64,000 nucleotides of DNA, taken from Gemmatirosa kalamazoonensis (lineage in GTDB: Bacteria; Gemmatimonadota; Gemmatimonadetes; Gemmatimonadales; Gemmatimonadaceae). This document shows, one piece after another, positions 1 to 9,186 of the stretch (positions are counted from its first letter, which is position 1; every line of letters starts with the position of its first letter). A model generated the notes under the pieces. That model had not been told where the DNA came from, did no database searches, and saw only the letters and a list, made by a program, of their open reading frames with translations. The position numbers were made by a program, and so were the translations under genes. The DNA lies in contig NZ_CP007128.1 in NCBI RefSeq assembly GCF_000522985.1, positions 496,001 through 560,000 on the forward strand, written 5' to 3'.

Positions 1-1830
1 CAGAGCGAGCCGGACGCGTCGAGCTTCCCGAGCGGCGGGCTGCGCGCGACGTGGGAGGCGCGCGGCTACACGGCGTGGAACCCGGCGAGCCCGGTGTTCG
101 TGGTCGAGGGGCCGGGGACGCGCACGCTGTGCATCCCGTCGGTGTTCATCGGCTACAACGGCGAGGCGCTCGACGAGATGACGCCGCTGCTCCGCAGCTC
201 CGACGTCCTCTCCGAGAAGGCGATCGCGCTGCTCGAGCTGCTCGGCGACTCGGGGGTGCAGCGCGTCATCACGACGCTCGGGCCGGAGCAGGAGTACTTC
301 CTCATCGACCGCACGCAGTTCGCGCTGCGCCCCGACCTCGTGATGGCGGGCCGCACGCTCGTCGGCGCCGCGCCGCCGCGCGGGCAGCAGCTCGAGGACC
401 ACTACTTCGGCAACATCCCGGAGCGCATCGCGGCGTGCATCGCCGAGGTGGAGCACGAGCTGTACAAGCTCGGCGTGCCGATCGTCACGCGGCACAACGA
501 GGTCGCGCCGAGCCAGTTCGAGATGGCGCCGCGCTTCGAGGAGACCGACCTCGCCGTCGACCACAACCAGCTCGTGATGTCGACGCTGCGCCGCGTGGCG
601 CTCCGCCACGGGCTGCAGGCGCTGCTGCACGAGAAGCCGTTCGCCGGCATCAACGGCTCGGGCAAGCACTGCAACTGGTCGATGTCGCTCGCCGCCGACA
701 GCGCGGACCTCGACGGGCTGAACCTGCTGAAGCCGGGGAAGACGCCGCATCAGAACGTGCGCTTCCTCATCTTCCTCGCCGCCGTGCTGCAGGCCGTGCA
801 CAAGCACGCCGGGCTGCTGCGCGCCGGCATCGGCACCTCGGGCAACGAGCACCGCCTGGGCGCGAACGAGGCGCCGCCGGCGATCATCTCTGTGTTCATG
901 GGGCAGACGCTGTCGCAGATGATCGACGACATCAGCGCCGGCCGGTCGCGCGAGAAGCACGCGTCGCAGCAGCTCATCGACCTCGGCGTCGCGAAGCTCC
1001 CCGACATCGAGAAGGACAACACCGACCGCAACCGCACGTCGCCGTTCGCGTTCACGGGGAACAAGTTCGAGTTCCGCGCCGTGGGCTCGAGCCAGTCGAT
1101 CGCGTTCCCGGTGATGCTGCTGAACGTCGCCGTGGCCGAGGCGATCGAGGACCTCACGAACAAGCTGCGGAAGCAGCTCGAGACGACGAAGGAGATCGAC
1201 GACGCCGTGCTGGAGGTCGTGCGGCCGTCGTTCAAGGCGTCGGCGTCGGTGCTGTTCGAGGGGAACAACTACTCCGACGAGTGGGTGCAGGAGGCGGAGC
1301 GCCGCGGGCTGCTCAACCTGCGCCGCACCCCCGAGGCACTCGCGCAGCTCACCACGGAGTCGACGCGCAAGCTGTTCGCGAGCACCGGCGTGCTGAGCGA
1401 GGCCGAGCTCGAGAGCCGCTACCATGTGCGCGTCGAGCGGTACGTGAAGGACATGCTCATCGAGCTGCACACGCTGCAGCAGATCGTGGACACGCTGGTG
1501 CTGCCGGCGGCGTACTCGTACGCGAACGAGCTCGCGACGGGCGCCGCGCACGCGAAGTCGGCCGGCGTCGGCACGATCCCGCAGGTCGCCGCGGCGGACC
1601 GCGTCGGCAAGCTGATCGTCGCGCTCGAGGAGGCCCGCGGCGCGCTCGGCGAGGTGGTCACCCGTGCGGAGCACTCGCACGAGTCGCCGGACACCTGCGC
1701 GAAGCTGCTCACGAGCGAGGGTGCCGACGCGATGGCCGCCGTGCGCGCGGCGAGCGACGCGCTGGAGCTCGGCCTCCCCGACGACCACTGGCCGCTGCCG
1801 AAGTACCGGGAGATGCTGTTCCCGGTCTGA
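1..1830 (+). CDS. glnN: Glutamine synthetase type III (GlnN), 5'-truncated by window edge
   Basis: ATP-dependent ligation of ammonia to glutamate, cytoplasmic dodecamer of the GSIII family. The reading frame is open from base 1 (first residues QSEPDASSFPSGG) to the TGA at 1828-1830, so 609 residues are visible. GSIII proteins are usually about 700-730 residues, so roughly the first 100 are missing. Characteristic blocks are NGSGKHCNWS (about codons 217-226), GTSGNEHRLGANEAPP (about 277-292), and the C-terminal active-site stretch KDNTDRNRTSPFAFTGNKFE (about 337-356). A C-terminal helical extension typical of GSIII follows. A separate type I synthetase lies at 10982-12316, so this strain carries two unrelated glutamine synthetases about 9 kb apart. 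No start or promoter is visible in the window. Confidence 0.96.
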   Translation, partial: QSEPDASSFPSGGLRATWEARGYTAWNPASPVFVVEGPGTRTLCIPSVFIGYNGEALDEMTPLLRSSDVLSEKAIALLELLGDSGVQRVITTLGPEQEYFLIDRTQFALRPDLVMAGRTLVGAAPPRGQQLEDHYFGNIPERIAACIAEVEHELYKLGVPIVTRHNEVAPSQFEMAPRFEETDLAVDHNQLVMSTLRRVALRHGLQALLHEKPFAGINGSGKHCNWSMSLAADSADLDGLNLLKPGKTPHQNVRFLIFLAAVLQAVHKHAGLLRAGIGTSGNEHRLGANEAPPAIISVFMGQTLSQMIDDISAGRSREKHASQQLIDLGVAKLPDIEKDNTDRNRTSPFAFTGNKFEFRAVGSSQSIAFPVMLLNVAVAEAIEDLTNKLRKQLETTKEIDDAVLEVVRPSFKASASVLFEGNNYSDEWVQEAERRGLLNLRRTPEALAQLTTESTRKLFASTGVLSEAELESRYHVRVERYVKDMLIELHTLQQIVDTLVLPAAYSYANELATGAAHAKSAGVGTIPQVAAADRVGKLIVALEEARGALGEVVTRAEHSHESPDTCAKLLTSEGADAMAAVRAASDALELGLPDDHWPLPKYREMLFPV

Positions 1831-1857
1831 CGCGCGCACGGATCGTCATGCATGATA

Positions 1858-1886
1858 GGGCCCCGGGGTCGTCGACCCCGGGGCCC
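1858..1886. terminator. Perfect GC hairpin after glnN
   Basis: Two 14-base perfectly complementary arms (GGGCCCCGGGGTCG and its complement) flank a single central base, 27 nt after the glnN stop. In RNA the loop would open to 3-5 nt. No T-tract follows, so this is a terminator by position and stem strength only. Confidence 0.6.
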
Positions 1887-2002
1887 TCGCGCGTTCGGAC
1901 CCGGAAATGACGACGGGATGAGAGCGGGATGACGGACGGCTGAAGGGTCCTGCGCACTGTCCCTCCGATCCGATTCTCGTAACCGCATCAGGAGGTCTCG
2001 CG

Positions 2003-5000
2003 ATGATCCTCAGCAACCCGCGTCCGCGCGTCATGCCGCGTGCGCTCACCGCGTTGGTCTGCGCTCTCGTCGCCGCGTGCGGCGGCGGGGACGGCGGCAC
2101 CGACGTCCCCCCGCCGACGCCGACCATCGGCGTGTCGGTCGCGCCGGCGACGCTCACGTTGACGCAGGGACAGAGCGCGACCTCGACCGTCACGCTGACG
2201 CGTGGCGGCAACTACACCGGCGCCGTGACCGTCGCCGTGACCGGGGCGCCGAGCGGCGTGAACGCGACGCTGACGCCCACGTCGCTCACCGGCGGCACGC
2301 TGACCAGCACGCTGAACGTCGCCGTCGCGGCGAACGCCGCGGCCGGCCCCGCGACGCTCACCATCACCGCGAGCGGCTCCGGCGTCACGAGCCAGACGGC
2401 GACCGTCGCGCTCACCGTGAACGCCGCGACGCAGACGCTCACCGTGACGCGCGCCGGCACCGGCACGGGCACCGTGACGTCGAGCCCCGCCGGCATCGAC
2501 TGCGGCGCCACCTGCTCGGGGAGCTTCACCGCGGGCGCGACCGTGACGCTCACCGCGGCCCCGGCGACCGGCAGCGCGTTCGCCGGCTGGTCGGGCGCCT
2601 GCACGAACGCCACCGGCACCTGCACGGTGACGTTGAGCGCCGCGCAGAGCGTCACCGCGACGTTCAACACCGTGCCGGTGAACAACACGCTCACCGTCGC
2701 GACGGCCGGCGGCGGCACCGGGACCGTGACGTCGAGCCCGGCCGGTATCACGTGCCCGGGCACCTGCACGGCGAGCTTCGCCGCCGGCACGCAGGTGACG
2801 CTGACCGCCGCCGCCACCGGGGGCAGCACGTTCACCGGCTGGAGCGGCGCGTGCACGAACGCGACGGGCACGTGCACCGTGACGATGACCGCCGCGCAGA
2901 GCGTGACGGCGACGTTCGCGCCGGCGCCGCAGACGTTCGCCCTCACCGTCGCCACGGCGGGGACGGGCACGGGCACCGTGACGTCGGCGCCGGCGGGCAT
3001 CACCTGTCCCGGCACCTGCGCGGCGAACTTCGCCTCCGGCACGTCGGTGACGCTGACGGCGGCGCCGGCAGCGGGGAGCGCCTTCGGCGGCTGGAGCGGC
3101 GCCTGCACCGGCACGACGACCACGTGCACCGTGAACGTCACGGCGGCGGCGACCGTCACCGCGACGTTCAGCCAGGTCGCGCAGACGTTCGCGCTGACCG
3201 TGGCGACGGCGGGCACCGGCACGGGATCGGTGACGTCGAGCCCCGCGGGCATCACCTGCCCCGGCACGTGCACGAACAGCTACGCGTCGGGCACCGCGGT
3301 GACGCTCACCGCCGCTCCCGCCGCGGGCAGCGCGTTCGCCGGGTGGAGCGGCGCGTGCACGAACGCGACGGGCACCTGCGTCGTCACGCTGAACGCGGCG
3401 CAGAACGTCACCGCGACGTTCAACGCCGCGCCGGCGGCGAGCTTCACGCTCGCGCTCGCGCCGGCCGCCGTGAGCGTCCAGGCGGGCGCCACCGCGACCG
3501 CCGCGTCGACGGTGACGCTGACGCGCACGAACTTCACCGGCGTCATCGTCGTGGCCGCGTCGGGCGCGCCGCAGGGGCTCACGGTCACGCCGAATCCCAT
3601 CAGCGTCTCCGGCACCTCGGCGACGCTCGATGTCGCGGTCGCAGCGACGGTCGCGCCGGGGTCGTACCCCGTCAGCATCACCGGCACCGGCGTGGGCGTC
3701 ACGCAGCAGACGGCGACGCTCACGGTGAACGTCACCGCGGCACCGGCGGCGAGCTTCGCGCTCGCGCTCGCGCCGGCCGCGGTCAGCGTGCAGGCGGGCG
3801 CCACGGCGGCCGCCGCATCGACGGTGACCCTCACGCGCACGAACTTCACGGGCGCGGTCGCGCTCACCACGTCGGGCGCGCCGCAGGGGCTCACGGTCAC
3901 GCCGAACCCCGCCAGCGTCACCGGCACCACGGCCACGCTCGACGTCGCCGCGGCCGCCACCGTCGCCCCGGGTACCTACAACGTGACCGTCACCGGCGCC
4001 GGCACTGGCGTCACGCAGCAGACCGCGACGCTCGCCGTCACCGTGACCGCCGCGCAGCCCGCGGGGAGCTTCGGGCTCGCCGTGTCGCCCGCGTCGGTCA
4101 GCGTGCAGCAGGGCGCGAGCACGACGACGACGGTGAACGTCACGCGCGCGAACGGCTTCACCGGCGCGGTGAACCTGGCCGTCACCGGTGCGCCGCAGGG
4201 GCTCACCGTGACGCCGAACCCGGCGAGCGCCACCGGCGGCACGTCGACGCTCAACATCACAGCCGGCGCCACGACGGCGCCCGGCACGTACACCATCACC
4301 GTGACCGGCACGGGCACCGGCGTCACGCAGCAGACGGCGACGTTCACCGTGCAGGTGACGCAGGCGCCGACGGGCGGCACCGGCAACGTCACGTTCAGCT
4401 TCACCGGCTGCGACCCGACGCAGGTCCCCATCTGGCTCGCCGTGCAGAACGGCACCGGCGCGTGGACGCGCGTCACGCCGGGGGCGAACAACACGTTCAG
4501 CTTCACCGTCGGGACGAACGGCGGCGTCGCCTACGTGACGCAGAACGGGACGAACTTCAACACGACCGTGATGTACGGCGTGGTGAGCGATCTCACGACG
4601 ACGGCGAACCGGTGCACCGGCAACACCGCGCCGCTCGGCGCGAAGACGCTCACCGGCAACGTCGCTGGCCTCGGCCAGACCGACTTCGCGAGCGTCTCGG
4701 TCGGCGGCGCGACGAAGTCGATCTTCGGGCTCCAGGGCACCGCGTTCACGCTCACGAACGTCCCCGACGGACCGCGCGACCTCATCGCGACGCGGGCGTC
4801 GCTCGATCTGTCCACCGGCACGCAGGCGCTCTCGAAGGTCATCATCCGCCGCAACACGAACTACCCGAACAACAGCGTGATTCCGACGCTCGACTTCTCG
4901 AGCAGCGAAGCGTTCGATCCGGCGCAGGGCACGATCACGGTCAACAACCTCGGCACCGACCAGGCGTTCGCGACCGTCTCGTTCCTCACCGCGAACGGCG

Positions 5001-5605
5001 CATCGGCCGGGTTCTTCACCGGCTTGGGGAGCGGCAACACGCTGCCGTACTACGCGGTGCCGGCGTCGCAGCTGCAGCCGAGCGACATCCACCAGATCGC
5101 GGTCATCGCCACGCCGCCGGGCAACACGCCGACGTCGTTCCGGTACGTCTTCACGTACCTGCGCACGGCCGGCGCCCAGACCGTGACGCTCGGGCCGTCG
5201 CTCGGCGCGACCTCGGTGACGAGCCTCGCGACGACGCCGTACCTGCGGCTGCGCGCGCAGGTGCCATCGCAGAGCAACTACAACGGGCTTGCCACCGCGT
5301 CGTTCCAGCAGACCGGACACACCGTGACGGTGACGCAGACCGCGGCGTACACCGGCACCGCTCCCGCGAACTGGACGCTCGACATCCCCGATCTGTCGGC
5401 CGCCGGCTACGACCCGACGTGGGGGCTGCGCACCGGCGCGCAGACGACGTGGACGGTGACGGCCGTCGGCGGCGACTTCCTCACCTTCGCCGGCGGCACG
5501 CCGCAGAACAACGCGCAGATCGTCGCCGCCGGCGCGACCGGCTCGTCGAGCGCGTTCATCCAGTTCCTGCGGTCGAAGAGCGTGGTGTGGATGCGGAAGC
5601 CGTGA
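2003..5605 (+). CDS. Giant repeat lipoprotein (Ig-like and InlB-type bacterial repeats)
   Basis: 1200-residue secreted lipoprotein. The start is fixed by a strong Shine-Dalgarno AGGAGGT at 1990-1996, six bases before the ATG. Residues 1-26 form a lipoprotein signal ending in the lipobox LVAAC (Cys26), then a GGGDGG linker. Residues about 35-140 are an Ig-like repeat. Residues about 146-475 hold four ~80-residue repeats with paired cysteines (pattern G-I-x-C-x-x-x-C then W-S-G-A-C-x5-C), resembling the divergent InlB B-repeat / 'bacterial repeat' family. Residues about 476-790 are three further Ig-like repeats containing GAPQGLTVTPNP. Residues about 795-1200 are a non-repeated C-terminal region I do not recognise. 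Probably surface-anchored, with a structural or adhesive role inferred only from architecture. No enzymatic motif seen. Confidence 0.85.
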   Translation: MILSNPRPRVMPRALTALVCALVAACGGGDGGTDVPPPTPTIGVSVAPATLTLTQGQSATSTVTLTRGGNYTGAVTVAVTGAPSGVNATLTPTSLTGGTLTSTLNVAVAANAAAGPATLTITASGSGVTSQTATVALTVNAATQTLTVTRAGTGTGTVTSSPAGIDCGATCSGSFTAGATVTLTAAPATGSAFAGWSGACTNATGTCTVTLSAAQSVTATFNTVPVNNTLTVATAGGGTGTVTSSPAGITCPGTCTASFAAGTQVTLTAAATGGSTFTGWSGACTNATGTCTVTMTAAQSVTATFAPAPQTFALTVATAGTGTGTVTSAPAGITCPGTCAANFASGTSVTLTAAPAAGSAFGGWSGACTGTTTTCTVNVTAAATVTATFSQVAQTFALTVATAGTGTGSVTSSPAGITCPGTCTNSYASGTAVTLTAAPAAGSAFAGWSGACTNATGTCVVTLNAAQNVTATFNAAPAASFTLALAPAAVSVQAGATATAASTVTLTRTNFTGVIVVAASGAPQGLTVTPNPISVSGTSATLDVAVAATVAPGSYPVSITGTGVGVTQQTATLTVNVTAAPAASFALALAPAAVSVQAGATAAAASTVTLTRTNFTGAVALTTSGAPQGLTVTPNPASVTGTTATLDVAAAATVAPGTYNVTVTGAGTGVTQQTATLAVTVTAAQPAGSFGLAVSPASVSVQQGASTTTTVNVTRANGFTGAVNLAVTGAPQGLTVTPNPASATGGTSTLNITAGATTAPGTYTITVTGTGTGVTQQTATFTVQVTQAPTGGTGNVTFSFTGCDPTQVPIWLAVQNGTGAWTRVTPGANNTFSFTVGTNGGVAYVTQNGTNFNTTVMYGVVSDLTTTANRCTGNTAPLGAKTLTGNVAGLGQTDFASVSVGGATKSIFGLQGTAFTLTNVPDGPRDLIATRASLDLSTGTQALSKVIIRRNTNYPNNSVIPTLDFSSSEAFDPAQGTITVNNLGTDQAFATVSFLTANGASAGFFTGLGSGNTLPYYAVPASQLQPSDIHQIAVIATPPGNTPTSFRYVFTYLRTAGAQTVTLGPSLGATSVTSLATTPYLRLRAQVPSQSNYNGLATASFQQTGHTVTVTQTAAYTGTAPANWTLDIPDLSAAGYDPTWGLRTGAQTTWTVTAVGGDFLTFAGGTPQNNAQIVAAGATGSSSAFIQFLRSKSVVWMRKP
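2440..3430 (+). repeat. Four tandem ~245-bp coding repeats (Cys-containing)
   Basis: Four in-frame copies of a unit beginning ACCGT(C/G)(A/G)CG... and ending in ...ACCGCGACGTTC, each encoding one Cys-pair repeat with a conserved GWSGAC core. Near-identical stretches between copies suggest recent amplification or recombination. Confidence 0.8.
3430..4370 (+). repeat. Three tandem ~310-bp coding Ig-like repeats
   Basis: Three in-frame copies of an Ig-like module. Copies 1 and 2 share about 37 identical nucleotides around 3560-3595 and 3870-3906 (encoding SGAPQGLTVTPN). Copy 3 (around 4190) is more diverged. Confidence 0.8.
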
Positions 5606-5610
5606 CCTCG

Positions 5611-5676
5611 TAGCTGCGTGGCTGCGTGGCTGCGTGGTCGCCTGAGGGCCCACGTAGCCACGCAGCGACGCAGCCA
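5611..5676. repeat. Tandem-word palindrome (GCTGCGTGG family), convergent junction
   Basis: Left arm 5611-5637 is three copies of GCTGCGTGG. Right arm 5650-5676 is its imperfect reverse complement (about 24 of 27 matching), with a 12-nt loop. It begins 6 nt after the lipoprotein stop and ends 8 nt before the stop of the minus-strand VWA gene, so it is placed as a bidirectional terminator. Confidence 0.7.
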
Positions 5677-5683
5677 CACCGCA

Positions 5684-7675
5684 TCACTTCTCCCGCGACG
5701 CGGTGGTGGGCTCCAGGCCGCGCCACCGCTCCACGAGGCGCACGAAGTCGGCGCGGTATCCGCCGTCGTCGTCGCCTAACGCGCCACGGGCGAGCGTCAG
5801 CACCTGCTCGCCCGTGGCGCGGCCCTTGTGCTCGGAGTCGCGCAGCAGCATCCCGAACTCGGCCACCGCGGCGGCGAAGCGGAAGTCGGTCGACGCGTCG
5901 CGAGCCACCGTCGTCGGCACGGGGTGCGTCATGAGCCGGCTCGTCGACTCCCCGGGGCGCTTGTAGCGCAGTTGCACGTAGAGCAGCTCGTCGCGCCCGC
6001 GGCCGTTAGGCGCCGGCGCCGCGCCGTAGCGCAGCGGGTCCACGCCGCGCAGCGACACGGTGCCCGTCACGCCCGCCGGCACCACCTCGTACAGCGCCGT
6101 CACCGCGTGCCCCGCCCCGACGTCGCCGGCGTCCTTCTTGTCGTCGGCGAAGTCCTCGTCGCGCAGCAGGCGGTCCTCGTAGCCGATGAGCCGATAGCCG
6201 CGCACCGCGGCGGGATTGAACTCCACCTGCAGCTTCACGTCGTCGGCCACGGTGTGCAGCGTGGCGCCCAGCTCGCGGACGAGCACCTTGCGCGCCTCGG
6301 CCAGGTCGTCGACGTACGCGTAGTTGCCGTTCCCGCGCTTCGCGAGCTTCTCCATCTTCGCGTCCTGGAAGTTGCCCGTTCCGAAGCCGAGCACGGTGAG
6401 GTACGTGCCCTCCGCGCGCTTCGCCTCGACGAGCCGCTCCATCTCGGCGTCGCTCGACGGGCCCACGTTGAAGTCGCCGTCGGTGGCGAGGATCACGCGA
6501 TTCGTTCCGTTGGGCACCCGGTTGTCGCGCGCGACCTTGTAGGCGAGCAGCAGTCCCTCGCCGCCCGCCGTCGAGCCGCCGGCCTCGAGCCGGTCGATCG
6601 CTTCGGCGATGCGCGCCTTGTCCTCGCCGCTGGTGGACGGGAGCACGAGCCCCGCGGCCCCCGCGTACACGACGATCGCCACGCGGTCCTGCGGGCGGAG
6701 CTGGTCGACGAGCAGGCGCAGCGCACGCTTCACGAGCGGCAGCTTGTTCGGCTCGTCCATCGACCCCGACACGTCGATCAGGAACACCAAGTTGCTCGGC
6801 GGCAGCTGCGCGACGTCGATGGGGCGCGCCCGCAGCGCGATGCGCACCAGGCGGTGCTCCGGGCGCCACGGCGCGGGCGCGACCTCGGTGGTGATGGCGA
6901 TCGGGTCGTCGCCGCGCGGCGCGGGCACGTCGTACGGGAAGTAGTTCACGAGCTCCTCGATGCGCACCGCGTCCGCCGGCGGCCGCTGGCCCTGCGTGAT
7001 GAAGCGCCGCACGTTGCCGTACGACGCGGCGTCGACGTCGACCGAGAACGTCGAGCGCGGATTCGTCGCGACGGCGAGGAACGGGTTGTCCTCGATGCGG
7101 TCGTAGCCCTCGCGATCGACCGGCGCGCGCTCGCCCAACGGCTCGGGGCGCGCGGTGTCGCGCAGGGTGCCGCCCATCGTACCGCGCACGGTGCCGCGGC
7201 CGATGCGCTTGCCCGCCGCGCCCTGCATCACCCGCGCCCGCTGCCGCGTGCTCGGCGCGTACGAGACGTTAGGCGCGCCTTGCGCGTCGGCTGCCCCCGC
7301 CGCGGCGCCCGTGACGACCGCCGAGAGCTGCACGGACGCGGCGGCGAGCGTGAGGCTCACGTGCGTCGTGTCGCCGGCGAGGCGCACGCGCTGCGTCGCC
7401 GTGCCGTAGCCGATCGCGCGCGCCGTGAGCACGACGACGTCGCCGCGCGCGGCGCGCGGCACGTGCAGCACGAAACGGCCGCTCGCGTCGGTGAGCGCGG
7501 TGATCTGCCGATCGGCGATAGCGACGTACGCGTTGCCGATCGCCGCGCCGCGCGCCGCGTCGCGGACGACGCCGGTGACGATCGCGTCGGCGCGCCGCGC
7601 GCGGGCGTGCGAGGGAGCCACGGCGGCGAGGGCGAGCGCGCCGGCCGCCGCGGCATGAGTGAGGATCGATCGCAT
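5684..7675 (-). CDS. VWA-domain protein with N-terminal carboxypeptidase-regulatory-like domain (YfbK-like)
   Basis: 663 residues; exported. The ATG at 7675 is chosen because it is preceded by GGGAGA at SD distance and starts a signal peptide (MRSILTH followed by an Ala-rich core to about residue 24). Residues about 30-115 are a carboxypeptidase-regulatory-like beta-sandwich. Residues about 190-290 form the VWA-associated segment with FSVDVDAASY. Residues about 290-470 are the VWA domain with an intact MIDAS (DVSGSMD near residue 300, ATDGDFN later). The C-terminus resembles the region following VWA in YfbK-like proteins. It lies downstream of a same-strand sigma/anti-sigma pair whose anti-sigma factor carries a related sandwich domain, so a shared cell-envelope function is plausible. 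No ligand or enzymatic activity can be read from the sequence. Confidence 0.85.
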   Translation of the reverse strand: MRSILTHAAAAGALALAAVAPSHARARRADAIVTGVVRDAARGAAIGNAYVAIADRQITALTDASGRFVLHVPRAARGDVVVLTARAIGYGTATQRVRLAGDTTHVSLTLAAASVQLSAVVTGAAAGAADAQGAPNVSYAPSTRQRARVMQGAAGKRIGRGTVRGTMGGTLRDTARPEPLGERAPVDREGYDRIEDNPFLAVATNPRSTFSVDVDAASYGNVRRFITQGQRPPADAVRIEELVNYFPYDVPAPRGDDPIAITTEVAPAPWRPEHRLVRIALRARPIDVAQLPPSNLVFLIDVSGSMDEPNKLPLVKRALRLLVDQLRPQDRVAIVVYAGAAGLVLPSTSGEDKARIAEAIDRLEAGGSTAGGEGLLLAYKVARDNRVPNGTNRVILATDGDFNVGPSSDAEMERLVEAKRAEGTYLTVLGFGTGNFQDAKMEKLAKRGNGNYAYVDDLAEARKVLVRELGATLHTVADDVKLQVEFNPAAVRGYRLIGYEDRLLRDEDFADDKKDAGDVGAGHAVTALYEVVPAGVTGTVSLRGVDPLRYGAAPAPNGRGRDELLYVQLRYKRPGESTSRLMTHPVPTTVARDASTDFRFAAAVAEFGMLLRDSEHKGRATGEQVLTLARGALGDDDGGYRADFVRLVERWRGLEPTTASREK

Positions 7676-7748
7676 CGAGGTCTCCCGTCGAAGGGTGCAC
7701 ACGGGAGACGCTCTCGGCGCGCTCGCTTGCACACGCACGTGGCCTGGT

Positions 7749-7880
7749 TCCACGTACGAGTTTCTGAAGGACTGAAGAAGGACTGAAGGAGGACTGAAGA
7801 AGGACCAACACTTCTTGTTGGTGTTTCCTTCTTCAGTCCTCCTTCAGTCCGCCGTGGTCCAACGACCACTCGTACGTGGA
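7749..7880. repeat. 132-bp palindromic element with terminal inverted repeats (ACTGAAGGAG family, copy 1)
   Basis: Ends are TCCACGTACGAG and CTCGTACGTGGA, perfect 12-bp terminal inverted repeats. The inside has copies of GGACTGAAGAA on the left and TTCTTCAGTCC on the right around a loop near CTTCTTGTTGG. The reverse complement of 37915-38041 aligns along essentially its whole length, so this is a dispersed repeat. It lies between the anti-sigma stop and the VWA gene start and is less GC-rich than its surroundings. Confidence 0.85.
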
Positions 7881-7899
7881 GCCCCGACGGGCGCGCCGA

Positions 7900-9186
7900 T
7901 CACCGCGCCTCGCAGTCCGACGCGCGCGTGAGCGACACGGGCGCGCTCCGCCCGTCGGCCGTCGCCGTCCCCGACCAGCCGTCGTCGGCGGCGCGCAGCA
8001 CGAGCGACGTCGGCGCGGTGCCTAACGTGACGCGCAGCGTGCCGTCGGCGTCGAGCGACCAGCGCGCGCCCGCGCGCGGCGGCGCGTCGAGGCGCAGCCG
8101 CATCGGCAGCCCGAGCGAGCGCGCGCTGTCGGGCTTCGGCGTCGCGTCCAGGCGCACGACGTAGCAGCCCGCGACGGCGCGGTCGTCGCTCCGGGGCGCG
8201 GCGCGGCCGGCGCGCATGCGCTGCGCCGTGGCGGCCGGCGCCGCCGCCGCCGCACCGGTGACGACGGTCTGGGAGAGCGCGACGGCGGCCGAAGAGAGGG
8301 TGAGCGCGGTGCTCGCCGTCTCCGCCGGCGCGACGGTGACGGTCGCCGTTCCGGGCCCGTAGCCGAGGCGCCGAGCGACGACCGTCGCCTCGCCCGCGGG
8401 CACCGCGGGGAGCACGAACCGGCCGGCCGAGTCGCTCGTCGCGCCCTGCGGCGCGCCGGCGACGGTCACGCTCGCGAGCGGCAGCGGGGCGCCGCGGGGA
8501 TCGGTCACCATGCCGGCGATCGTGCCGCGCGGCGCGTCGGCGCGCGGTGGGGCCGACGCGGCGAGCTTCGCCGCATCGGTGGGTGCGGTCCGCGGCGCGC
8601 TACCCGCCGCGATCGCCGGCGTGGACGCGCGCCGCTCCGCGAGGGCCGGCTCCCGCGCTCCCATCGGCGGTGCCCCCTCCGCGACGGGCTGCGTCGGCGC
8701 CGGGAGCGTCGGCGCGGGCGCCATCGACGGCGTCGCGAGATCGGCCGCCGCCGCGCTCGGACCCGGTGCCGCGGCCGGAACGCTGTAGGCGACCGAGTCG
8801 GCCGCCGCGTACTGCGGCCGCGACGCGGAGCGCATGACGACCGTGGTACCGCCGACGAGGACCGCGATCCCCGCCGCGGCGCGCACCATCCACCGGCGCG
8901 GGTGGCGCGCGGGACGCGGAGCGGCGACGGGCGCGACGGGCGCGACGGGCGCTGCCGCGGGGGTCGGGATCACCCCGCCCGGCACGATGTCCAGCGCGCC
9001 GACAATGCGCGTCGCGCCGGCGATCAGCCCGCGCGCTTCGGCCACCAGTGCGGCACAATCGCGGCAGCTCTCGACGTGCGACTCGACGCGCGCCGATTCC
9101 TCCGGCGACAGCGCGCCGTCGAGCCAGGCGTGCGCCGTGCCCTCGTCCAGGTGCGGCATCGGGGCGAGAGTCTCGTCAGGACGCAT
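7900..9186 (-). CDS. Anti-sigma factor: zf-HC2, one TM, carboxypeptidase-regulatory-like domain
   Basis: 428 residues, predicted to bind and inhibit the adjacent ECF sigma factor at the membrane. The ATG at 9186 overlaps the last 11 bases of the sigma gene, implying translational coupling. The zinc-binding anti-sigma motif is H37-x3-C41-x2-C44. A transmembrane helix spans about residues 100-118 (MVRAAAGIAVLVGGTTVV). Beyond it lie a Pro/Ala-rich linker, a carboxypeptidase-regulatory-like sandwich (about 240-330, starting GTIAGMVTDPRGAPL), and a small C-terminal beta domain ending near WSGTATADG. The beta-sandwich on the outer face is unusual for an anti-sigma factor. It resembles the domain in the VWA protein downstream, suggesting a common outside signal or partner. 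Confidence 0.85.
   Translation of the reverse strand: MRPDETLAPMPHLDEGTAHAWLDGALSPEESARVESHVESCRDCAALVAEARGLIAGATRIVGALDIVPGGVIPTPAAAPVAPVAPVAAPRPARHPRRWMVRAAAGIAVLVGGTTVVMRSASRPQYAAADSVAYSVPAAAPGPSAAAADLATPSMAPAPTLPAPTQPVAEGAPPMGAREPALAERRASTPAIAAGSAPRTAPTDAAKLAASAPPRADAPRGTIAGMVTDPRGAPLPLASVTVAGAPQGATSDSAGRFVLPAVPAGEATVVARRLGYGPGTATVTVAPAETASTALTLSSAAVALSQTVVTGAAAAAPAATAQRMRAGRAAPRSDDRAVAGCYVVRLDATPKPDSARSLGLPMRLRLDAPPRAGARWSLDADGTLRVTLGTAPTSLVLRAADDGWSGTATADGRSAPVSLTRASDCEAR

Noticed and set aside
1988-5677. Very long minus-strand open frame (about 1229 codons) antisense to the repeat lipoprotein
   Set aside because: Arg/Asp/Gly-rich nonsense typical of the complement of GC-rich coding DNA; no start signal, no domain, and the plus-strand gene has a strong SD and lipoprotein signal.
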